Part shown: one piece after another, positions 1 to 4,733 of the stretch
Numbering within the stretch: position 1 is the first letter of the stretch
Layout: every line of letters begins with the position of its first letter
Made by a program: the position numbers and the translations under genes
The notes under the pieces: generated by a model
The model's database searches: none
Told to the model about the DNA's origin: nothing
Seen by the model: only the letters and a program-made list of their open reading frames with translations
Source of the DNA: Actinomycetota bacterium
Lineage (GTDB): Bacteria > Actinomycetota > Thermoleophilia > Solirubrobacterales > Solirubrobacteraceae
Assembly (NCBI GenBank): GCA_005888335.1
Contig: VAWY01000274.1
Span: forward strand, 1-5,640
Direction of reading: 5' to 3'
DNA: 5,640 nucleotides

Positions 1-455
1 CCCGGACGTTTCCCGACGGCGTGCTCCTGACCAGGTACGAGACCAGGCGCTGAATACCCGACCTCGGATCGGCGCGGGCTCGGGCCACCCAAGGATCTCG
101 TGGCCGTTAGGGGATCGCCTTACGGGACACCGCTGCCGCTCTTCCACCTGATGTGGGCGTCCCGGAACGCTCCCCGAAGGTTGTCGCTCGGGGACGACCA
201 ACGGAAGCGCCAGTTGGCCGGACCCGTGGAGCCCGGTGCATAGGCACCATGTCGGCGCGCGCGAACTCCCGATCGACGCGAGCCCGAGCACCGTCGCTGC
301 CGCAATGAGGCAGAAGCGGCGCTCTCAGTCGAAATGACGCGCAGCGCCGGGTTGGACGAGGAGGGACGCTGAATCCTGTCGTCCCGCGGCGGTCGCCGGC
401 GAGAGCGCCCCTCGGCATGGAAGGGCGTGCTAGGCGGCCGACTCGACGGAGCAGA
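1..455. other. region without a recognisable gene
   Basis: Nothing here can be supported as a gene on either strand. The open frames are arginine-rich and low in complexity, as expected of shadow frames in GC-rich DNA. The first bases read in plus frame 3 as the possible tail of a protein (ending FPDGVLLTRYETRR and a stop at 51-53). This could be the C-terminus of a gene starting to the left, but it is too short to judge. Two weak inverted repeats are visible: CGGGAC/GTCCCG at 123-128/159-164 and GGGACG/CGTCCC at 363-368/380-385. Neither has a T-run. The stretch may be decayed coding or mobile DNA. Confidence 0.4.
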
Positions 456-557
456 TCACTCGTCGCCCGCCGATTCCTCCCGTCGGGATCGTCTACGTTC
501 GAGCGCCTCCCGGGCCACCACCTGAATCCCGATAACGATGGCAGAGCCCACGATCAC
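456..557 (-). CDS. small putative membrane protein, downstream frame
   Basis: A 33-residue frame on the minus strand begins at GTG 557 and stops with TGA at 456-458. It opens with a hydrophobic segment (IVGSAIVIGIQVV), followed by a strongly charged tail (AREALERRRSRREESAGDE) as in a cytoplasmic juxtamembrane end. An AGGGGG-like purine run (564-569 on the minus strand) sits about six bases before the GTG and overlaps the stop of the upstream small frame, so coupled translation is possible. The frame is also open further upstream, so the GTG may not be the true start. If a base has been lost or gained near 564-571, this is the second span of a hairpin membrane protein of about 70 residues. No family is recognised. 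Confidence 0.4.
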   Translation of the reverse strand: MIVGSAIVIGIQVVAREALERRRSRREESAGDE

Positions 558-567
558 AGCAAGCCCC

Positions 568-681
568 CTATAGGGATGGCCTATCCGGCCCGTCGTGGAT
601 CGCCCCGATCTTGTAGGAGATCCAGACAGCTCCGAGTAGAACCAGAAGCCTTGTGACGACGTGGCGGCGCATGTCGGGCAT
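568..681 (-). CDS. small putative membrane protein, upstream frame
   Basis: A 34-37 residue frame on the minus strand starts at ATG 681 or the in-frame ATG 672 and stops with TAG at 568-570. Translation gives a basic N-terminus (MRRHVVTR), then a hydrophobic stretch (LLVLLGAVWISYKIGAI) long enough for one membrane span, then a polar tail (HDGPDRPSL). The positive-inside start suggests the N-terminus is cytoplasmic. No family is recognised, and there is no strong Shine-Dalgarno sequence before either ATG. Its stop falls directly before a second hydrophobic frame (456-557, minus). The two may be a coupled pair or the halves of one two-span protein broken by a frameshift at the G-run at 564-568. 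Support is the membrane-like composition on both sides of the break, not homology. Confidence 0.4.
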   Translation of the reverse strand: MPDMRRHVVTRLLVLLGAVWISYKIGAIHDGPDRPSL

Positions 682-763
682 ACCCGGCGGGCATCGGGAC
701 CAGCGACCGTACCCGCACATACTGGCGAAGCCGTCGCGCGCCTCAACCGCCGGTTCAGCCCAT

Positions 764-791
764 AGCGCCCCTACGGACGAATAGGAGCGCT
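764..791. repeat. inverted repeat upstream of vapBC
   Basis: AGCGCCCCTA at 764-773 and TAGGAGCGCT at 782-791 pair at 9 of 10 positions around an 8-base loop. The flanking bases add one wobble and one A-T pair. No T-run follows on either side, so it is not a convincing Rho-independent terminator. It could be an operator, a structured leader or chance. It lies about 120 bases before the antitoxin start and about 80 bases upstream, on the opposite strand, of the small membrane frame. Confidence 0.3.
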
Positions 792-893
792 GTCAGCATG
801 AGCCGGCGCTGGGGCGGCCAACCTGGTGGCAACACCGCGGCGGAACCATTGGCCCCTACGAAGACTTGAAGATCGGGGGGATCCTTTACTTCG

Positions 894-907
894 TTGGTAC
901 ATTGGTA
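894..907 (+). promoter_or_regulatory. candidate vapBC promoter/operator with direct repeat
   Basis: TTGGTA occurs twice in tandem with an 8-base period (894-899 and 902-907), just ahead of the antitoxin ATG at 913. TACATT at 898-903 matches the actinobacterial -10 pattern TAnnnT. It would place transcription start at about 910-912, making the message nearly leaderless, which agrees with the lack of a Shine-Dalgarno sequence. No good -35 is visible: TTGAAG at 866-871 is too far away. Antitoxins of this type commonly repress their own promoter, so a repeat overlapping the -10 is a reasonable binding site, but this is inference. Confidence 0.3.
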
Positions 908-912
908 AAGCA

Positions 913-1134
913 ATGAGCAGGGTGTCCCGCAAACATCAGGTGACCATCCCCGTGACGGTGCTGCGCGAGGCAGGCGTGGCCGCGGGTGACGACGTGGTCA
1001 TCCGCGCCGCCGGACGCGGCCGCATCGAGCTCGAGCGCGCCGGAGACCTGGTCAGCCGCTACGCCGGCAGCCTGCCCGCCGGCACCTACCGGCCAGGCCA
1101 CCTGGACGAGTTGCGCGGCGAGTGGCGCGAGTAG
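913..1134 (+). CDS. AbrB/SpoVT-type antitoxin (VapB-like)
   Basis: A 73-residue protein, the antitoxin half of a type II toxin-antitoxin pair. It would bind and neutralise the PIN ribonuclease encoded next to it and repress the shared promoter. Residues 1-45 form a typical swapped-hairpin AbrB/MazE DNA-binding domain. It opens MSRVSRKHQVTIPVTVLREA, with the usual K-x-QVTIP core, then GVAAGDDVVIRAAGRGRIEL. The remainder (about 46-73) is a short tail of the sort that wraps the toxin. ATG 913 is chosen because the family motif begins a few residues later; the upstream GTG 826 would add an unrelated extension. There is no Shine-Dalgarno sequence, which fits a leaderless or near-leaderless transcript. 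The gene overlaps the toxin start by 13 bases, indicating translational coupling. Third positions are GC-rich and the frame is clean, unlike most of the window. Confidence 0.85.
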   Translation: MSRVSRKHQVTIPVTVLREAGVAAGDDVVIRAAGRGRIELERAGDLVSRYAGSLPAGTYRPGHLDELRGEWRE

Positions 1135-1520
1135 CGCTCGACGCCGACGTCGTCATCGCCTTCCTCGATGCTGGCGACGACCAGCACGCCCGCGCGGTCC
1201 GGGCGCTGGGCGATCGCCTCGCCGCGGGCGACGACATCCTCGTCGGCGCCAGCGTCTACGCAGAAGTCATGGTCCGCCCGCTCCACCGTGGCGCCGACAC
1301 CGCCGTCGACGAGTTCCTCGACGCGATCGGCGCCGCGGTGGTTCCCGTCGACCGCGGCGTCGCTCGGCTCGCAGCGCAGCTGCGTGCGCGCCACCGCTCC
1401 CTGCGCCTGCCGGACGCCCTCGCGCTCGCCACGGCCCTCGCCTGCGGCGCCGAGCTGCTGACCCTCGACCAGGGCCTGCGCCGCATCGCCGCGCGCAAGC
1501 GCCGCTCCGAAAGCCCCTGA
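1122..1520 (+). CDS. PIN-domain ribonuclease toxin (VapC-like)
   Basis: A 132-residue PIN-domain protein of normal VapC length. It would be a Mg/Mn-dependent RNase that cuts specific RNAs when freed from its antitoxin. The acidic active site is complete: Asp7 in the N-terminal strand (ALDADVVIAFLD), Glu48 (VYAEVMV), Asp98 (LPDALALATA) and Asp116 (LLTLDQGL). Start is GTG 1122, inside the antitoxin gene; this retains the N-terminal strand with Asp7, and the 13-base overlap is typical of vapBC operons. The C-terminus ends in a basic tail (RRIAARKRRSESP). No frameshift or missing residue is seen, so this pair is probably functional. It ends about 170 bases before a tRNA-derived attachment site, so it may be cargo or a stabilising module of an integrated element, although which side of that site is element and which is chromosome is not resolved. 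Confidence 0.88.
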   Translation: MARVALDADVVIAFLDAGDDQHARAVRALGDRLAAGDDILVGASVYAEVMVRPLHRGADTAVDEFLDAIGAAVVPVDRGVARLAAQLRARHRSLRLPDALALATALACGAELLTLDQGLRRIAARKRRSESP

Positions 1521-1555
1521 CGAGCGACCTCTCGCGCCCTCGTACTGCCAGACCG

Positions 1556-1575
1556 TTTGGGCACTGGTGCCCGAA
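1556..1575. repeat. 20-bp dyad after vapC
   Basis: TTTGGGCAC, a TG spacer and GTGCCCGAA form a nearly perfect inverted repeat: six central G-C-rich pairs on each side plus A-T pairs at the ends, with one wobble position. No T-run follows, so it is a poor intrinsic terminator. Its size and symmetry resemble a dimeric regulator or recombination-factor site. It sits between the vapC stop and the direct repeats that precede the tRNA fragment. Confidence 0.4.
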
Positions 1576-1579
1576 CGCC

Positions 1580-1652
1580 GCAAATCGGCACAAATCGCGC
1601 CGCGTCGCCGCCGAGGACGAACTCCGACAAACCGCCTGCAAATCAGCACAAA
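1580..1652 (+). repeat. 15-bp direct repeats beside the attachment site
   Basis: GCAAATCGGCACAAA (1580-1594) and GCAAATCAGCACAAA (1638-1652) match at 14 of 15 bases, 58 bases apart start to start. A much weaker third copy, sharing mainly the GACAAA end, finishes at 1631. The motif is A-rich against a strongly GC background. Its place about 40-110 bases from the tRNA-derived core is where arm-type integrase or excisionase sites usually lie. The first ten bases, CCGCAAATCG (1578-1587), also occur inverted at 1752-1761, inside the terminator hairpin on the other side of the core. The arm-site role is inference from position and shape. Confidence 0.5.
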
Positions 1653-1689
1653 CGACCCTGCTCGGGCGGCGGCTCAGACCCGTCCTGAA

Positions 1690-1736
1690 CGCGCTTCACA
1701 CGCGAGAGGTCGCTGGTTCGAAACCAGCCGCGCCCA
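1690..1736 (+). tRNA. 3' half of tRNA-Val(CAC), probable integrase attachment site
   Basis: The sequence reads exactly as the 3' half of a tRNA. It has anticodon loop TTCACAC (1695-1701, anticodon CAC for valine), 3' anticodon strand GCGAG (1702-1706) and variable loop AGGTC (1707-1711). A perfect five-pair T stem (GCTGG/CCAGC) encloses loop TTCGAAA (1712-1728). The 3' acceptor strand CGCGCCC and discriminator A follow (1729-1736). CCA is not encoded. A proper 5' half is absent: the preceding bases give only four of five anticodon-stem pairs and no D stem. Tyrosine recombinases commonly use tRNA 3' halves as their core site, and a recombinase remnant begins 38 bases downstream, so this is best read as an att site left by integration or a decayed tRNA. 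The valine call rests on CAC being placed by the 7-base loop. Confidence 0.8.
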
Positions 1737-1745
1737 TCGTCCGAA

Positions 1746-1768
1746 GGCCCGCGATTTGCGGGTCTTTT
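1746..1768 (+). terminator. Rho-independent terminator behind the tRNA fragment
   Basis: GGCCCGC (1746-1752), loop GATTT and GCGGGTC (1758-1764) form a seven-pair stem with one G-T wobble, directly followed by TTTT (1765-1768). It begins ten bases after the tRNA discriminator base, a usual place for a tRNA terminator. It lies only a few bases beyond the 3' end of the minus-strand integrase. Read on the minus strand there is no following T-run, so it acts mainly for plus-strand transcripts. Confidence 0.75.
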
Positions 1769-1773
1769 GCGTC

Positions 1774-2722
1774 TCATCGGCTGCGGGCCGGGAACGCGGA
1801 CGACATGCCGAGGCGGCTCGTTGGGCTATTCGTTGGGCTAAACGCCCGCTGCTCGGGCTCGTCGGGGAAGCGCATGAGTTGCCAGATCAGCGCCTCGTCG
1901 ACGCGCTGGCGCTGCATCACCTGCGCGCAGACGTTGAGCGTGAGGCGGGCGTCGGTATGGCCGAGCTGGGCCATGACCCAGCGGGGGTCGCGGCCGGCCG
2001 CGAGCGCCAGGCTCGCGAACGTGCGGCGCAGCGTGTGCGGCGTGGCCTTGTCGGGCAGCAGCATCCGCCCCTCCGCTTCACGCTTGGCGTTCGCGCGCGA
2101 CGCGCTCGGCGAGCAGGCGGTTGCGGATGTTGCTGGCGCTGTGCTGCCGCAGCGGTAGGTCGGGAAGATCGGCGCGCGCGCCGACGCCGCGCGGCCGAGC
2201 GCCGTCATGTGCGCGAGGTGCTCGCGCAGCTCGGCCTGGAGCGCGAAGGTGAGCTCGATGTCACGGAGGCCGGCCGTCGTCTTCGCCTCGCCGACGCGCA
2301 GCCGACCACCGTGCAGGTCGAGCCGTGCGCGAGGCGCGCTCGTCAGCTCGGAGATCCGCGGGCCCGCAAGACAGAGCGTCGCGAGCAGCGCACGGCGTCC
2401 GTACTGCTGGTGCGGCGGCAGCGCGCGCTCCCACTCGCCCGCGACGTCGAGCAGGTCGACGACCTGGTCGAGCTCAAGGAACGTCCGCCGCGTCTTCGCC
2501 ACGTTCCTCCGCCGGCGGCGCCCGCGCGCCGGGTTGGCGTCGAGCAGGCCGTACTCGACGGCGTCGTCGAGGGCCTGCGCTAGGAGGTTGAGCGCCATGT
2601 TCACCGACCGCGGCGACAGCCCGCGGGCGTGGAGCTTCTGTCGGAAGTCGTCGACGCGTCGAGCGTCGATCTCCACGGTGGTGTGTGCGCGAGGTGGCGC
2701 GAGGCGCCACCGATAGTCGAGT
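1774..2722 (-). pseudogene. tyrosine recombinase (phage-type integrase), truncated and inactivated
   Basis: About 315 residues of a phage-type site-specific recombinase, missing its N-terminal arm domain and most of the core-binding domain start; full members are usually around 380-450 residues. Readable sequence begins near LDYRWRL and continues through VDDFRQKLHARGLSPRSVNM. The catalytic domain shows the first Arg (PRISEL, codon 2356-2358), the H-x-L-R box (HTLRR, His 2035-2037, Arg 2026-2028) and the second His (QLGHTDA, 1957-1959). At the nucleophile position, ten residues after that His, the motif reads LTLNVCAQVM: Cys (TGC, complement of 1927-1929) replaces the expected Tyr. Between about 2095 and 2155 the family-like reading (RQHSASNIRNRLLAERVAR) is in another frame, so two compensating frameshifts are present. 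The 5' end is fused to an alcohol dehydrogenase fragment. The family call is secure; loss of activity is a strong inference. Confidence 0.88.
2693..2711. repeat. perfect 8-bp hairpin at the dehydrogenase/integrase junction
   Basis: GGTGGCGC (2693-2700), spacer GAG and GCGCCACC (2704-2711) form a perfect inverted repeat with a three-base loop. It lies at the point where the dehydrogenase frame stops making sense and the integrase frame begins. In the integrase frame it encodes WRLAPPRA, a spot where related integrases usually have a somewhat longer, different linker. It may mark or have promoted the rearrangement, or may be chance in GC-rich DNA. No T-run follows. Confidence 0.45.
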
Positions 2723-3094
2723 GGTGAGCGTTCCCTCGGTGATGGCCGCCCGCACCGGCACGCAGCGCTGCGGTGCGCCCTGTGCACACGACACGCAGCG
2801 CCCGCACGGCGCCGCCCAGCACAGGGCGACGTGGTCGCCGACCGAGACGTTGGTGACGTCGGGCCCGACGTGGCTGACCACGCCGGCGCCCTCATGGCCG
2901 AGCACCATCGGCTGCGCGCGGATCCAGTCGCCGTTGAGCATGTGCAGGTCGCTGCCGCAGATGCCGACGGCGCGCATCCGCACGATGACGTCGTCGTCAC
3001 GGAGGGGACCCAGTTCGACGTCGGCGATCTCCTGCGGCGCGTCGTGGCCGCGGAAGATGGCCGCGCGGGTCGTCGTCTTGACGGCGGTGGACAT
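2711..3094 (-). pseudogene. zinc-dependent alcohol dehydrogenase, N-terminal fragment
   Basis: The first ~128 residues of a medium-chain zinc alcohol dehydrogenase, which would oxidise an alcohol to an aldehyde with NAD(P). Start ATG 3094 follows a GAGGAG Shine-Dalgarno sequence that overlaps the stop of the upstream oxidoreductase frame, so the two were coupled. Catalytic zinc ligands are visible: Cys46 (VGICGSDLH), His67 and Glu68 (VLGHEGAGVV). The structural zinc lobe has all four cysteines, 97, 100, 103 and 111. After about TTRLSV (residue 128) the family match stops and the continuing DNA belongs to the integrase in another frame. The remaining ~220-250 residues, including the Rossmann NAD-binding domain, are gone, so no active enzyme can be made. 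The frame remains open to 2474 but that tail is shadow sequence. Substrate is unknown. Confidence 0.85.
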
Positions 3095-3110
3095 GGTCTC
3101 GTCGCGCTCC

Positions 3111-4169
3111 TCAGATCATCTTGTTCGGAAGCGCCACCCGTCCCTCGTGGAAGCGGGCGAGCCGGAACGGGTGGATCGGCCGGGCTGTGGTCCCGTCGAG
3201 CGCGAGATCGGCGGTGATCTCGCCCACGACCGGACCCAGCGCGAGTCCGTGGCCGCTCAGTCCCGTCACGAAGACGAGGCCGTCGGGGCCGGCCTCGTGG
3301 TCGATGATCGGCAGGCCGTCCGGGGAGATGTCGAGCAGGCCCGACCAGTACTTCGCGATGCGCAGCCCTTCGAAGGCGGGCATGGCGCGCTTGAGGGCGG
3401 CCAGCGCGGCGTCGACGTCCGCGCGGTTGGAAGCCGGTGGCTCGGTGGCGACGGGGATGTGGTCGGTCGACAGGCGCGCCCGGTCCCGGATCTGGCGCAG
3501 CGTGAGCGCGGGATCGAATCGCAGCCGGACGTTGCCGCGACTGCCCGTGTACCGCGTCGCCCACAGGCGGACGTTGCGGGTGGCGGCGAGGGTGAGCCGA
3601 TGCTCGACGCGGGCGTTGATCCCGGCGCTGAGCACGATGCGCCCGCCGGGGCGCTGGCGGCAGCCGAATCGGAAGGCCCGGATCGTGGGACCGAAGCGCG
3701 GGTCGGCCGGCGCCGTCTCCGCTTGCCCGTGCGTGACCGGCATGATCGGGACCTCGACGCCGACGGTGCGGACCAGGTGCGGGGTCCACACGCCGCCGGT
3801 CACGACGACGGCGCCGGCCTCGACGTAGCCACGGCTCGTCCGGACGCCACGCACGCCGCCGTCGCGCTCGACGATGGCGCGCGCAAGCGTGCCGGTCAGG
3901 GTCGTGACGCCGCGAACCTTCGCGCGCTCGGCGAACGCCCGCGTCGACTTCGCCGGATCGCACTGGCCGTCGTGCGCGCTCCACATGGCCGCCGAGAAGG
4001 GGCCGGTCGCGAGGGGCAGCACCTCCTGTGCCTCGTCGCGGTCGAGGAGCCGAACGTCCGAGAGGCCGGCCCGGTGCGCGTCCTCAACGAGCGTGCGCAA
4101 CGTCGGCAGCTCATCCGGGTCATCGCAGAGGTAGATGTTGCCGCCGAACCGCAGCTCGCAGTCGACTGA
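3111..4169 (-). pseudogene. FAD-dependent oxidoreductase (DAO family), N-terminus lost
   Basis: About 350 residues of a glycine-oxidase/sarcosine-oxidase-like flavoenzyme, a family that oxidises amines or amino acids to imines. Readable family sequence begins near VDCELRFGGNIYL (about 4166) and runs cleanly to the TGA at 3111-3113. Recognisable blocks are DGQCDPAKSTRAF, AGAVVVTGGVWTPHL, the substrate-domain stretch HGQAETAP, AKYWSGLLDISPDGLPIID and the C-terminal FAD-contact block VTGLSGHGLALGPVVGEI. The first ~80-95 residues, holding the GxGxxG dinucleotide fold, are absent. In their place is the 5' part of an enolase-superfamily gene in another frame. The frame stays open upstream to 4415 but only as shadow sequence. 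With no FAD-binding fold and no proper start, it is almost surely non-functional. Spacing to the dehydrogenase start is 16 bases, so it was the preceding operon gene. Confidence 0.85.
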
Positions 4170-4647
4170 GCCACCGGAACTCGGGCGCCTGCTCCTGCGC
4201 CGTGTCCGCCACTCGCTCGGGGTCGGCGTCCCAGCCGACGGACCCGTGGACCTCGATCGCGTCGCGGTGGCGCCCGCCGAGCAGCTCGTGCACGGGCACG
4301 CCCAGCGACTTGCCGACGAGGTCCAGGAGGGCCATGTCGATGGCCGCGAGCGTGAAGGGTGCCTGGAACAGGCACCTGGACACCCGGCCGAGCAGCGGCC
4401 GCCAGCGCCGCGCATCCTCGCCGACGAGCTCCGGCGCGACGCGCTGCTCGACCAGCGCGACGACCGACTCCTGCGTCTCGGCCGTCAGCTGCGGCACCGG
4501 GCAGGCCTCGCCGTAGCCGGTGAGGCCGTCGTCGCTGGTGATCCGCACGAGCACGTTGGCCGAGGTGGTCCGGACGACGGTGCCGAACCGGAACGGTACG
4601 CGCAGGCGCGCCCCAAGCGGGACTGCCTCGACGCTGGCGATCCTCAT
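4170..4647 (-). pseudogene. mandelate racemase/muconate lactonizing family, N-terminal domain only
   Basis: The first ~155 residues of an enolase-superfamily enzyme (MR/MLE, including muconate cycloisomerases and acylamino-acid or dipeptide racemases). Start ATG 4647 has a GAGGA Shine-Dalgarno eight bases upstream. The N-terminal capping domain is clear: MRIASVEAVPLG, then GLTGYGEACPVP, the helix block AAIDMALLDLVGKSLGVPVHELLGG and the first barrel strand near residue 133. Around residue 150-157 the gene is cut. The barrel with the K-x-K, metal-binding Asp/Glu/Glu and C-terminal acid/base residues is missing, so it cannot be an active enzyme. The frame continues to a stop at 4120-4122 as an unrelated tail over the oxidoreductase fragment. 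It was the first gene of the minus-strand operon, divergent from the regulator. The exact family member cannot be told from this domain. Confidence 0.85.
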
Positions 4648-4733
4648 CGGCGTGGGTCCTCGGAGTCCATGCGGCAGATGCAAGCCGGTACCCGGGGGCC
4701 TATCAACACGAGAATGGTCCCGTCGATCGCGGG
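4648..4733. promoter_or_regulatory. divergent intergenic region between operon remnant and regulator
   Basis: These 86 bases separate the start of the MR/MLE gene (minus) from the earliest likely start of the regulator (plus). They should hold the operon promoter and, if the regulator works locally, its operator. The MR/MLE Shine-Dalgarno sequence (GAGGAC on the minus strand, 4656-4661) is the only clear signal. The CCCG/CGGG pair at 4719-4733 is too weak to call an operator. No confident -10/-35 boxes can be picked on either strand. Confidence 0.4.

Noticed and set aside
120..305. Minus-strand 61-residue ORF as a small gene
   Set aside because: No hydrophobic, catalytic or family-like pattern, no ribosome site, and overlapping frames are equally open; nothing distinguishes it from chance.
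1691..1705. tRNA-Sec reading (anticodon TCA) of the anticodon loop
   Set aside because: Shifting the loop to CTTCACA would leave C at position 37 and break the standard 5-base variable loop. The TTCACAC loop with AGGTC and a 5-pair T stem fits valine CAC, and the long variable arm of tRNA-Sec is absent.
1774..3984. A single 736-residue minus-strand ORF spanning integrase, dehydrogenase and oxidoreductase regions
   Set aside because: Only the part below about 2722 matches a protein family. The rest is arginine/proline-rich shadow sequence antiparallel or out of frame to the real fragments, so it is not a giant fusion protein.
2715..4168. AGTCGAGTG (2715-2723) and AGTCGACTG (4160-4168) at both chimera junctions, as a possible recombination site
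   Set aside because: An 8 of 9 match within loosely defined breakpoints is easily expected by chance, and no third copy or flanking symmetry supports a specific site.
2685..4169. Long plus-strand ORF of 494 residues
   Set aside because: It is a shadow of the minus-strand oxidoreductase and dehydrogenase; those frames show clear family motifs while this one shows none.
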